A stretch of DNA of 10,194 nt, taken from positions 122,292 through 132,485 of the forward strand of contig MU647018.1 in assembly GCA_026770585.1 (NCBI GenBank), read 5' to 3'. The notes below the pieces were generated by a model, which made no database searches, was not told the origin of the DNA, and worked only from the letters and a program-made list of their open reading frames with translations. The DNA is from Baffinella frigidus (taxonomy: Eukaryota > Cryptophyceae > Cryptomonadales > Baffinellaceae). Of this stretch, positions 1-7,267 are shown one piece after another. Every line of letters starts with the position of its first letter. The first letter of the stretch is position 1. A program made the position numbers and the translations under genes.

Positions 1-100
<100 letters not shown>

Positions 101-103
101 TGA

Positions 104-402
104 TTAAAAAATGGTAAAATGTGCGCACTTGTATACCCATGTAATTTGCAATCTGCAAACAAGCAAAAAGTTGACAAAAACGCTAAAAGTTGACAAAAAT
201 GGTGAAAGCGCACCTGTATACCCATGTAGGGCACGACTGACACGAGGCTTGGCACCAGGCCTGCATTAAGGGGGGGGGGGGGGTCCACTTTAGATGTGAT
301 GGTGGGCAATCAAAAGTTGACGTGAGGGCAGAATCCCCCCAAATGGGGAGATTCCGCCAAAAATTGGCTCGAGGGCGGGGTGAGTTGACTTTTGCGATTG
401 CC
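104..402. repeat. Short dispersed repeats rich in GTTGAC, with a nested palindrome
   Basis: Two near-identical segments carry AAAATGGT..GCGCAC(C/T)TGTATACCCATGTA (ending at 143 and 228). Between them AAAAGTTGACAAAAA occurs exactly twice (166-180 and 185-199). A run of 14 G lies at 270-283. At 305-321 and 384-402 there is an imperfect inverted repeat (GGCAATC..AAAAGTTGAC against its complement), enclosing a smaller hairpin at 331-354 (GAATC-CCCC / GGGG-GATTC). This is non-coding repeat debris, possibly a small MITE-like element at 305-402. No gene is seen. Confidence 0.6.
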
Positions 403-513
403 TCCCCTCAGGTCTAGCGTAGTAAAGGACGTGGATCAGCGCACAGGACGCTGATTTAGCTCAATCGTAAACAAGGCTAATTGGTCAACTGTCGTACGGG
501 GGACGTACTGGAT

Positions 514-585
514 AAGTTGACAGTGACCTGGATGTTTAAGTTGACAGTGACCTGGATGTTTAAGTTGACAGTGACCTGGGTGTTT
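514..585. repeat. 24-bp tandem repeat, three copies
   Basis: Three head-to-tail 24-bp units (514-537, 538-561, 562-585) begin AAGTTGACAGTGACCTGG. The first two are identical and the third has one substitution (GGGTG for GGATG). Because 24 is a multiple of three, the array reads open in several frames (KLTVTWMF repeated), but there is no family resemblance and no codon structure, so it is taken as a minisatellite. It shares the AAGTTGAC core with the repeats at 166-199 and 305-402. Confidence 0.93.
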
Positions 586-1099
586 ACTGACAGGTGGGTA
601 CCAGCACCATCAAATTTTGCCATTGCCTTATTCTTTTCCGGAACCTCACAGTGGACTACGGACCTTTCATCAAAAGTCAACTTGCCCTGTGGGTAGTTAA
701 CCTTAAGGATTTTCTCAAGCAGATCTGGCCACGTTACCGCTAACTAAATCTAGGGGTCCCGAAACCCTCGTAGCCTTCCGTGTGGTAACAAAAAGCCATT
801 GACCGCGCCGGGCCATAAGTCGGATTCTCATTTTACTACACCATCTACGGGTAAAGTTGATTCTCGCCAGGGCAACACGCCAAAAGTGTTGGGAATTGGA
901 GCCCTTCGTGGGCGCTACATTGATTTTTTGTACCACGAAACACTTTTAGCGCGAAACGTTGCGTGTGAAATTCCCACTTGTGACATGGCGTGCCGTATTC
1001 TTTTCCGGGGCTAACAGACCCGCTCTACCTGCCCCGATACGATTCGATTTGATGTGTTACGATTTGATTTGATTCGTAGCGAACCAGAGGTTAATAGGG
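586..1099. other. Non-coding stretch, no gene recognised
   Basis: About 500 bp of moderately AT-rich sequence without a convincing exon on either strand; the longest open frames are about 70 codons and resemble nothing known. Small features: CCNTATTCTTTTCCGG occurs near 626 and 991; a weak inverted repeat pairs CCAAAAGTGTT (about 881) with AACACTTTTAG (about 940); GATTTGATT-type direct repeats lie at 1040-1076. The string GTAGCGAACCAG at 1075-1086 recurs at 1687-1698, bracketing three of the hairpin elements. Confidence 0.55.
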
Positions 1100-1249
1100 T
1101 AACGGCCTGAAAATGGGGTAGTTAGGCCTACGGGATTGCCTAGGACCTCCTACCGTAGGCCGAGACTTTTTGGTCCTAGGATCCCTCGGCCTACGGTAGG
1201 AGGTCCTAGGCAATCCCGTATGCCTAACTACCCCATTTTCAGGCCGTTA
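1100..1249. mobile_element. MITE-like near-perfect hairpin (65-bp arms)
   Basis: The left arm (1100-1164, starting TAACGGCCTGAAAATGGGG) and the right arm (1185-1249) are reverse complements at 64 of 65 positions, separated by a 20-bp loop. There is no coding capacity. A short foldback with almost no divergence between arms fits a recently moved or recently copied MITE. Each arm carries the palindrome CCTACSGTAGG and the string GGTCCTAGG or its complement; these recur in other elements of the window. The superfamily cannot be assigned; the TA at each tip could be part of a TA target site. Confidence 0.8.
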
Positions 1250-1348
1250 GCCTACGAAGGTGAGCACCGGGGGTGAATGAAAGGAAGGGGAGGTGCACTT
1301 CTTGTCACTTTACGAGGCCCACAACCTGAGGAAGGGTGTCGACGTGCG

Positions 1349-1439
1349 TATCCCTTAAGTGGCCAGGCGCCAAGAGGTCCTAGGCAGGTCCTAGGGCCCT
1401 ACGGTAGGGCGTATGCGCCTACTGGCCACTTCAGGGATA
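1349..1439. mobile_element. MITE, family with the copy at 9970-10073
   Basis: Terminal inverted repeats TCCCTTAAGTGGCCA (1351-1365) and TGGCCACTTCAGGGA (1423-1437) are each flanked by TA, as expected for a TA target-site duplication (Tc1/mariner-type DNA transposons duplicate TA). The interior holds GGTCCTAGG twice and CCTACGGTAGG once. The element at 9970-10073 has the same ends and nearly the same interior, proving that this is a dispersed family and not a chance foldback. It is too short to code for a transposase, so it is non-autonomous. Confidence 0.82.
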
Positions 1440-1469
1440 GCTTCAGGGGGATAACCCCTAAACACCAAG

Positions 1470-1669
1470 TAGAGCGTTTGCGGTAATTGTTGTCCGTTTT
1501 GGACGTGCGATTTTCCGGTTTTCCGGTTTTCATTTGCTCCCCCCCCCGATTCATTTGTACCAGAGAAGTGTCCATTTAAAACATTCAACGACCTTTACAA
1601 CATTTTAAAAAACCGTAAAACCGGAAAACCGTACGTCCAAAACGGACAACAATTACCGCAAACGCTCTA
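1470..1669. mobile_element. TA-flanked MITE with long inverted repeats starting GAGCG
   Basis: Inverted repeats of about 60 bp (1472-1530 and 1609-1667) start GAGCGTTTGCGGTAATTG and are bracketed by TA at 1470-1471 and 1668-1669. The centre contains a C homopolymer (about 1539-1547) and AT-rich filler. No open frame is supported. The tips resemble those of the element at 2436-2622 (GAGC..TT.CGGTA, about 16 of the first 23 bases shared), so the two probably used the same transposase. Confidence 0.8.
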
Positions 1670-1736
1670 ACGACACGGTTTGATTTGTAGCGAACCAGTG
1701 GTGGGCACTGGTGGTGTATGGAAGCACCTTCATAGC

Positions 1737-1901
1737 GACGCAACCTATAATTAGTTTTGTAAAGTAACTCGTTCCTGGTACAAATTATAAAACAAGACCC
1801 CGTTTAAAAAGGAACTGGAGCCCTTTGTAGTTTTAAATGGACCTTGTTTTATAATTTGTACCAGAACGAGTTGCTTTACAAAACTATTTATAGGTTGCGT
1901 C
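1737..1901. mobile_element. MITE-like inverted-repeat element
   Basis: Arms of about 70 bp (1737-1808 and 1832-1901) pair with few mismatches and one single-base indel. The outer end reads GACGCAACCTATAA, the inner part GGTACAAATTATAAAACAAG. AT-rich, no coding capacity. The arms are more diverged than those of the hairpin at 1100-1249, suggesting an older insertion. No clear target-site duplication is visible. Confidence 0.75.
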
Positions 1902-1973
1902 ACTATTAACCTGCATAGAGTTTCCGAGGGCCCTCCAGCTTTGAGGCGCGTAACATGTGGGAAACGGGCCTTG

Positions 1974-2435
1974 CCTAAACCCCACCCCCAAGACCCTAAA
2001 CCCTAAGGTGTGCACCTGCGTATAGCTTTAGGGCGCCTTCTTGCCGCACGACGCAGCCGATCTGGTTTAGGGTTTAGGGTTTAGGGTTAAGGGTTTAGGG
2101 CTTAGGGTGTAGGGTCTAGTGTTTGGGGTTGAGGGTTGAGGGTTTAGGGTGTGGGGTTCAACATTTAGGGTTTGGGGTTTAGGGCTCAAGGTTTAAGATT
2201 GAAGGTTTGGAATTTGGAGTTTCGCATTTAGGATTTGGGGTTCCGCGTTTCGGGTTTCGCGGCTCGGGTTTCGGATTTCGGGTTCGGGGATTAGAGATGA
2301 GGGGTTGGGATTCGGGGGTGGGTACCGCGTCCCACAGCCCCCGGTACACCCGGGTTTCGGATTCAACATGTAGGGTTCACGGATCAGAGATTAGGGCACG
2401 GGGTTCAGGGGCCCTAATCTCACTAAGTGTTAGCG
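1974..2435. repeat. Degenerate telomere-like repeat block
   Basis: A few CCCTAAA units at 1975-2008 are followed, after about 50 bp, by TTTAGGG units on the same strand (2064-2115), so the orientation flips. The repeat then decays into variants such as TTGAGGG, TTTGGGG and TTTCGGG up to about 2310. The last part contains module B (2321-2352, GTACCGCGTCCCACAGCC..) and module A (2390-2437, ATTAGGGCACGGGGTTCAGG..), both found again downstream. Open frames here only encode repeat peptide (LGFRV-type) and are not genes. Confidence 0.85.
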
Positions 2436-2622
2436 TAGAGCTATTCCGGTAGGACTTGTCGCGTTTTCGAATTCGAGATTTCAAGATTTCAGACTTCAAA
2501 AAGGTTTTAAAGGTCGTAAAACGTTTTAAAACACACCGTTTCAAATCGCATGGTACAAATGAAGTCTGAAATTCTCAAATCCCAAATTCGCAAACGCGAC
2601 AAGTCCTACCGGAATAGCTCTA
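2436..2622. mobile_element. TA-flanked MITE with inverted repeats starting GAGCTATTCCGGTA
   Basis: Inverted repeats of about 60 bp (2438-2497 and 2561-2620) start GAGCTATTCCGGTAGGACTT and are bordered by TA at 2436-2437 and 2621-2622. The left flank is repeat module A, which ends in GCGTA. The second copy of module A (2709-2756) also reaches GCGTA but continues without the element, so the left insertion boundary is supported by comparison. The tips are related to the element at 1470-1669. Confidence 0.82.
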
Positions 2623-2708
2623 TCAGTGGGAACCCCGATTTGGTGAGCCCGGGCTCTTTTCCGCCCCAAAGTTCTCAAGTTAACGGATTTGTTCCGTTAA
2701 CCCAGCAT

Positions 2709-3060
2709 ATTAGGGCACGAGGTTCAGGGGCCCTAATCTCACTAAGTGTTTGCGTACCGCGTCCCACAGCCCCCGGTACACCCGCGGCTCCTGCTGCGCT
2801 GCCAGCCGCGTGCGGAGCTAACCCCTCACCCCTCACCCCTAAACCCTAAACCCTGAACCCTGCACAACAAACCCTAAGCCCTGCGGCCAGCCGCGTTGGG
2901 AAGAGGTCCAACGAACGAAACCCGAACCCCAAAACCCGAGCCCCTAGAGATCAGGTCTTCGGGGGACTAGGTTGGGTACCGCGTCCCATAGCCCCCGGTA
3001 CACCCGAGGCTCCTGCTGCGCTGCCAGCCGCGTGCGGAGGAGGTCTAGGGGGTACGTCAA
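2709..3060. repeat. Recombined repeat modules A and B with CCCTAAA-type spacer
   Basis: Module A (2709-2756) runs straight into module B (2754-2818) at GCGTA/GTACCGCG. Module B recurs at 2976-3039 with the same extension (GGCTCCTGCTGCGCTGCCAG..), while a shorter copy lies at 2321-2352. Between the two long B copies is a block of CCCTAAA-like units (2826-2881) and C-rich variants. The segment is a mosaic of duplicated repeat pieces; no gene is supported. Confidence 0.75.
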
Positions 3061-3510
3061 CGCCTGGGTTAGGGTTCAGGGATTCGGGTTCAGGGTTCAG
3101 GGTTTGAGGTTTGGTTGGGCAACATGTCGCACCAGGTTTTGGGGGTTAGGGTTTAGGGTCGAGGGTTGAGGGTTGGGGGTTTAGGGTTTACGGTTGAGGG
3201 TTGAGGGTTGAGGGTTGAGGGTTTACGGTTGAGGGTTGAGGGGTTTTAGGGGTTAGGGGTTAGGGTTGCAAAACTGACCGTCGCCACAGCCCCACTAGCA
3301 GCTCCACTTGCCATGTCAACGCCCGCCTGCCCGGGGATTTAGGGTTGAGGGTTGAGGGTTTGGGGTGTCGGGTTTCGGGTTTCAAAACTGACCGTCGCCA
3401 CAGCCCCCTCGGGCTTCGGGTTGAGGGTTTAGGGTTTGGGGTTTCGGGGTTCGGGGTTCTGCTTTCGGGTTTCCAGATGTTGGTTTCGGGTTTCGGGTTA
3501 CGAGTTTCAG
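3061..3510. repeat. Degenerate TTTAGGG/TTGAGGG array
   Basis: Heptamer-like repeats on the plus strand, dominated by TTGAGGG, TTTAGGG and TTTCGGG. The array is broken by a 25-bp direct repeat, CAAAACTGACCGTCGCCACA.., at 3269-3293 and 3383-3407, embedded in otherwise different flanks. Long open frames on both strands are products of the seven-base periodicity. Confidence 0.85.
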
Positions 3511-3514
3511 GTTG

Positions 3515-3594
3515 CGGGGTTCGACATGCCCACCCGGGGCGCGATTGGCGGCATCGTACCCCTCGCAGTCTTTTTGCAGCGTCTTCCACACAGC
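3515..3594. repeat. Dispersed ~75-bp unit, copy 1
   Basis: The unit GTTGCGGG.TTCGAC.TGCCC..CCCGGGGCGCGATTGGCGGC..TTTTTGCAGCGTCTT is present here, again at 3821-3936 and, in part, at 4203-4275. Copy 1 diverges from the others right after GCAGCGTCTT, where the CCACACAGCGGG sequence begins. Whether this is a decayed fragment of a larger transposon cannot be told. Confidence 0.75.
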
Positions 3595-3819
3595 GGGCTA
3601 CGAAGGGGTTTTCGGGCGCTGAGAGCCCGAGTTTCGAAGCGGTGCGGGCCCACCCTACCACACAGCGGGCTACGACGGGAACTTCGGCACAAATCGGGCC
3701 ACCTTTCCGGTTACCTTATCCGTAGGAACCCCCTTATATCCCTACGGGTTGCCTACCGTAGGGTCCTAGGTCTTATCGCTATGGGGTTATTCGAAATCCC
3801 TTCGAAGTCCGCTGTGTGG
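3586..3819. mobile_element. MITE-like element with CCACACAGCGGGCTACGA ends
   Basis: CCACACAGCGGGCTACGA occurs directly repeated at 3586-3603 and 3658-3675, and its complement ends the element at about 3790-3819 (TTCGAAATCCCTTCGAAGTCC..). The 3658-3819 part aligns with the reverse complement of 7040 down to about 6940: both carry CTTTCCGGTTACCTTATCCG-like sequence followed by TAGGAACCCCC. The element therefore exists in two copies of opposite orientation. 3586-3657 may be a partial tandem copy of the left end. The interior carries CCTACCGTAGG and GGTCCTAGG. Confidence 0.72.
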
Positions 3820-3820
3820 T

Positions 3821-3936
3821 TGCGGGATTCGACCTGCCCTCCCGGGGCGCGATTGGCGGCGTTGTGCCCCGCGCAGGCTTTTTGCAGCGTCTTGTACACC
3901 ATAAACTGCGCACACGAGAGAGGTTTGATTATTAAA
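3821..3936. repeat. Dispersed ~75-bp unit, copy 2 (longest)
   Basis: Matches copy 1 from GTTGCGGGATTCGACCTGCC to GCAGCGTCTT, then continues through GTACACCATAAACTGCGCAC and on to an AT-rich tail. That tail is shared with copy 3 at 4203-4275, so copy 2 links the two. No coding potential is claimed. Confidence 0.75.
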
Positions 3937-4046
3937 TATTTTGTGCATGAATAATATTATGTTCATAATAAAGTTAACATGATTAATCACCAACAGAGAG
4001 GACGGAGAGCCATGGGCGCAAAAGAATCCCACGATGGTTAAACGGA

Positions 4047-4201
4047 GACAATCTCGTATGGAAACACTTATAAGTATAGACTGGATTCAATGAAGTTAAC
4101 TACACAGAACGATCTTTACATGTAATGTTAAAGGAAACGTGTAGTGATTTTGATTGAAATCCAGTTCATAAACTGTAAGTGTTTCCATATGAAATCTCGT
4201 C
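4047..4201. mobile_element. MITE-like AT-rich inverted-repeat element
   Basis: Arms 4047-4105 and about 4139-4201 pair imperfectly: ATCTCGTATGGAAACACTTA on the left matches the complement of TAAGTGTTTCCATATGAAAT on the right, and an inner block around CTGGATT also pairs. It abuts copy 3 of the dispersed unit (4203 onward). AT-rich with no open frame of interest. Confidence 0.7.
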
Positions 4202-4202
4202 A

Positions 4203-4275
4203 GGCGTCGTGTCCCTCGCAGGCTTTTTGCAGCGTCTTGTACACCAGAAACTGCGGACACGTGAGAGATTTTATT
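4203..4275. repeat. Dispersed ~75-bp unit, copy 3 (partial)
   Basis: Shares GCAGGCTTTTTGCAGCGTCT, then TGTACACCA.AAACTGCG.ACAC, with copy 2 at 3884-3915, but lacks the 5' part of the unit, beginning instead at the edge of the inverted-repeat element. The copy may have been split or truncated when that element inserted. Confidence 0.7.
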
Positions 4276-4371
4276 ATCCTCTAGCCGGTTTTTTATAGGA
4301 ATATAATCCCTTTAGTTGGAGCCATTTATACGACCTTTGGCCTGTAGCAAAGATTTTATTATAACCCGGGG

Positions 4372-4430
4372 GATCCGGGCACGAATCCGGGTACGAATCC
4401 GGGTACGAATCCGGGTACGACTCCGGGCAG
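4372..4430. repeat. 12-bp tandem repeat (GAATCCGGGTAC)n
   Basis: About five units of 12 bp; the central three are identical and the edge units have one to three changes. In translation it gives a tetrapeptide repeat on either strand, but the frames start or end in unrelated sequence and nothing suggests a gene. Confidence 0.92.
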
Positions 4431-4540
4431 GCAGAGTACCCAAAAAACCCTTTAGAAGTCTGAGATCGTATTCCTCTCAATACACTGCCAGGCCGGATAT
4501 TTTGTAAAGTCAATTCACCCACAAAAGCTGTCAACTTAGA

Positions 4541-4569
4541 AATAAGGTACCCGCAATGGGTACTTCTTC
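4541..4569. repeat. Short hairpin around GGTACCC-GCAAT-GGGTAC
   Basis: Perfect stem GTACCC/GGGTAC with a five-base loop, extended by a few pairs (AAGGTACCC against GGGTACTT). It lies in a 180-bp non-repetitive stretch (4440-4680) where nothing else is recognised. No transcript boundary is known here, so a terminator function is not claimed. Confidence 0.4.
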
Positions 4570-4686
4570 ACTACACGTTTGCAGTTGAGTTGACTAATAC
4601 ACAAACTCCGCCCTGGCAGTGCAATAGTCTTGTACACATTTCTCGTCAAAGGACGACTCTCCTGGATGTAAATTTCTCGGTTTGGG

Positions 4687-4800
4687 CTAGGGGTTAGGGT
4701 TCAGGGTTCAAGGTGTAGGGTTTAGGGTTTAGGGTTCAGGGTTCAGGGTTTAGGGTTTAGGATCCAGGGTTCAGGGTTTAGGGTTTAGGGTTTAGGGAGG
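4687..4800 (+). repeat. TTTAGGG telomere-like array
   Basis: Runs of TTTAGGG alternating with TTCAGGG on the plus strand, with a mixed start. It is interstitial and not an end of a chromosome, because unique and repetitive DNA continues on both sides. Confidence 0.93.
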
Positions 4801-4804
4801 GACT

Positions 4805-5250
4805 CACCTGTGTTCCCATGTAGCTTCCCCAGAGGAGCTCGGCCGTCCAGTTGCCTTCCTCCAAACCCTCCTCCAACCTCTAACCCCTAACTTCTAACCT
4901 CCAACACGTGCCCACTAACCTCAAACGTCTAACCTCAAACCTTAACCACTCACCATCCAACCCGCCAACCCGCCAACCATCCAACCCGCCAACCCTCCAA
5001 CCTCTAACGACTAGTCGTTGTGTTCCCATGTAGGTGCAAATTCTTGTGGGTGTGGCCTATGTATGATAGATGGACGCCAAATTCTTGTGGGTGTGGCCTA
5101 TATATGATAGATGGACGGCATATTTGGACGTGACGGTAGTGTGGGGCAGCGACACACCTGTGTTCCCATGTAACTTCCCCAGAGGAGCTCGGCCGTCCAG
5201 TTCCCCTTCCACAGCGCAAGCGCCCCCTCCTCCCTCACAATCACCTGCTT
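4805..5250. repeat. Dispersed 48-bp repeat, C-rich array and 41-bp tandem duplication
   Basis: The 48-bp segment CACCTGTGTTCCCATGTA..CTTCCCCAGAGGAGCTCGG.. appears at 4805-4852 and 5155-5202, and its 3' half again at 5455-5487. Between them, 4860-5010 is a degenerate CCAACC/CTAACC-type array. At 5037-5118 a 41-bp unit (CAAATTCTTGTGGGTGTGGC..) is tandemly duplicated with two differences. The CCCATGTA ending also occurs near the left of the window (136-143 and 221-228). No gene is supported. Confidence 0.8.
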
Positions 5251-6705
5251 AGGGTTGAGGGTTTATGGTGTAGGGTTTAGGGTTTATGGTGTAGGGTGTA
5301 GGGTTTATGGTGTAGGGTGTAGGCTTAGGTGTTATGGTTTGGGCTAGCGCAACCCCTCCTCTGGAGCAATCACCTGCACGCCCCAACGAAAACAGTTTTG
5401 GGGCGTAGGGTGCTGGGTTCAGGGTGCAGGGTTCAGGGTGTAGGGTTGATGGTGTAGCTTCCCCAGAGGAAATCGGCCGTCCAGTTGCCTTTCCACAGCG
5501 CAAGCGCCCCCTCCCCTCTCACTATCACCTTTTTAGGGTCAAGGTTTTAGGGTTTATGGTGCAGGGTGTAGGCTTAGGTGTTAGGGTAAGGCTGAGGTGT
5601 TAGCACGAGCACCCCCTCCTCCCTCCCTATCACCTGCATGCCCCATGGTTAACACTGTAGGGTGTAGGGTTAAAGGTGCAGGGATTATGCTAAGGTTTAG
5701 GGGTTGGGCCTAACAGTGTAGGGTGTAGGGTTAAAGGTGTAGGGGTTAGGCTTAGGTTAACAGTGTAGGGTGTAGGGTTAAAGGTGAAGAGGTTGGGCTT
5801 AGGTTAACAATGTAGGGTGTGGGATCAAAGGTGTAGAGATTAGGCTTAGGTTTAGGGTTTCGGCCAGATCACCCCCCCCTCTCTCCTAATAACCTGCTTA
5901 GGGTTTAGGGATTTGGGTGTAGGGTTTAGGGTTTAGGCCTAAGGTTTAAGGGTTGGGCTTAGGTTTAGGGTTTGGGCCAGATCATCCCCTCCTCTCTCAT
6001 AAGAACCTGTTTAGGGTACTGGGTTTAGGGTGTAGGGTGTAGGGTGTATGGTGCCTGTAGGGTATAGGCTTAGGGTGTAGGGATAAAGCCGCAGCGCAAG
6101 CACCCCCTCCTCTCTCACAATCACCTGCATGCCCCAACGTCAATACCTCTACAAAACCTCCACCCCGTGTTTGGGTTTAAACCGAATTCGGGTTGAAAAC
6201 GCAGCGTTTGATCTACAACTATTTTACATGTGCCAACCGATGCGGTTTGGACTTCCAAAAGTGGCCGGTCGCGCCCTAAGTCCAGTTGCCATTCATAATA
6301 ACCTGTTTAGGGTGCTGGGTTTAGGGTGTAGGGTGTGGGGTGTATGGTGCCTGCAGGGTGTAGGGTTGGGGTTTAGGGATAAAGCCACAGCGTAAGCACC
6401 CCCTCCTCTCTCACAATCACCTGCGGGTTTCGGGTGCAGGGTGTAGGGTTTAGGCTTTAGGCTTAGGGTTTAGGGTTTAGGGTTTGGGCTTAGGGTTTAG
6501 GGTTTAGGGTTTAGGGTTTAGGGTTTAGGGTTTAGGGTTTAGGGTTTAAGGTTTTGGGTTTAGAGTTTAGGGTTTAGGGTTTAGGTGCGCCAGATCAACC
6601 CCTCCTCTCACGATAACCTACACGCCCCAACGCTGACATTTTATGGTGAAAGGGTTTAGGGTGCTGGGTGTGTATGGTGTAGGGTTTGGGGTGAGGGTCC
6701 TAAAC
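5209..6705 (+). repeat. Compound array: telomere-like runs with C-rich spacers
   Basis: Alternates TTTAGGG/TGTAGGG/TTAGGCT-type runs with a recurring spacer of the form CACAGCGCAAGC-CCCCTCCTC-TCAC.ATCACCTGC, often followed by ATGCCCCAACG (about 5209, 5492, 5600, 6090, 6385, with shorter versions near 5350, 5865, 5975 and 6590). A 125-bp segment is present twice (6004-6128 and 6300-6424). The purest run is about eight TTTAGGG units at 6490-6547. An island of about 155 bp without repeat (6140-6298) is open on both strands for about 60 codons but matches nothing recognised. Confidence 0.85.
5651..5852 (+). repeat. Minisatellite, about four 47-61-bp units
   Basis: Units begin AACA(C/G/A)TGTAGGGTGTAGGG at 5651, 5712, 5759 and 5806. 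The last spacings are 47 bp and the first is 61 bp. Each contains TTAAAGGTG(T/C/A)AG and ends in a TTAGGCTTAGGTT-like segment. The unit is made of telomere-repeat variants, so a higher-order repeat has grown from the simple heptamer. Confidence 0.85.
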
Positions 6706-6713
6706 CCTACGCG

Positions 6714-7040
6714 ACAGGACTTACGACCCTACGGTATTGCTTGGCAGGTTTCGACGTACCGTAGGGACATAGGAGGGCTTGGAACAAGGTTCAGTTAACT
6801 GGACGACTACTTTAGACGTTGTCTGAAGACTTACGACCCTACGGTAGGTACCTACAGTATATCTGGACATATGGACATACGGGGGGAACCCACCTATGTC
6901 AGTTAACTGGGCGACTACTTCAGAAGACTGGCGACCCTAGGTACCTACCGTATGTCTAGACATAGGGGGGTTCCTACGGATAAGGTAACGGAAAGTCGGT
7001 GGACTATCCACCGAAAATCCCTTCGTATCCCGCTGCGTGG
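6714..7040 (-). mobile_element. Second, inverted copy of the 3658-3819 element, rearranged
   Basis: The right tip (7012-7040, ..TTCGTATCCCGCTGCGTGG) is the same terminal repeat as at 3586-3603 and 3658-3675, read in reverse. 6966-6995 is the reverse complement of 3703-3733. Inward, CAGTTAACTGG.CGACTACTT is directly repeated (6792 and 6900) and GACTTACGACCCTACGGTA is repeated (6718 and 6828), so this copy has an internally duplicated core. The other terminal repeat is not found; telomere-like repeat begins at its left edge, so the copy appears truncated there. Confidence 0.65.
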
Positions 7041-7057
7041 CTAGCCTACAGCTTTCA

Positions 7058-7263
7058 ACCCTGGCCCCTGAACCCTGAACCCTGGAACCTGGACCCTGGA
7101 CCCTAAACCCTGGACCCTGGATCCTGGGCCCTGAATCCTGGACCCTGGACCCTGGACCCTGAACCCTGGACCCTGGACCTGAACCCTGGACCTGGACCCT
7201 GGACCCTAAACCCTAAACCCTAAACCCTAAACCCTAAACCCTAAACCCTAAACCCTAAACCCT
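7058..7263 (-). repeat. CCTGGAC-variant and CCCTAAA array
   Basis: The telomere-like repeat now shows its C-rich strand on plus. 7058-7203 is degenerate (CCTGGAC, CCTGAAC), then eight uninterrupted CCCTAAA units fill 7204-7259. For the carrier gene, which is transcribed leftwards, the array is TTTAGGG in the sense direction and begins right after its exon 2 donor, so it forms the start of that gene's second intron. Confidence 0.9.
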
Positions 7264-7267
7264 GAAC

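Noticed and set aside
481-696. 71-codon frame with the repeated octapeptide KLTVTWMF
   Set aside because: It is produced by the 24-bp tandem repeat. The opposite strand is equally open and neither resembles a protein family.
3515-3600. Possible tRNA because of a GGTTCGA-like motif
   Set aside because: GGGTTCGACAT is present, but no acceptor stem, anticodon arm or D-loop can be drawn around it, and the segment is a copy of a dispersed repeat.
2207-3725. Several open frames of 65-170 codons on both strands with LGFRV/NPKPET-type repeats
   Set aside because: They are translations of degenerate seven-base repeats, which stay open in several frames. There is no domain, no start context and no shared reading frame between copies.
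6140-6298. Non-repeat island with about 60 open codons on both strands
   Set aside because: No family resemblance on either strand, including none to a further exon of the carrier. Retained only as a note within the array.
514-6424. CRISPR-like arrays (regular repeats with spacers)
   Set aside because: The tandem units are adjacent without unique spacers, or irregular with repeat-derived spacers, and the genes in the window are eukaryotic.
7204-7259. A true chromosome end
   Set aside because: The pure CCCTAAA run is only about 56 bp and a gene exon begins within ten bases of it, so it is interstitial.
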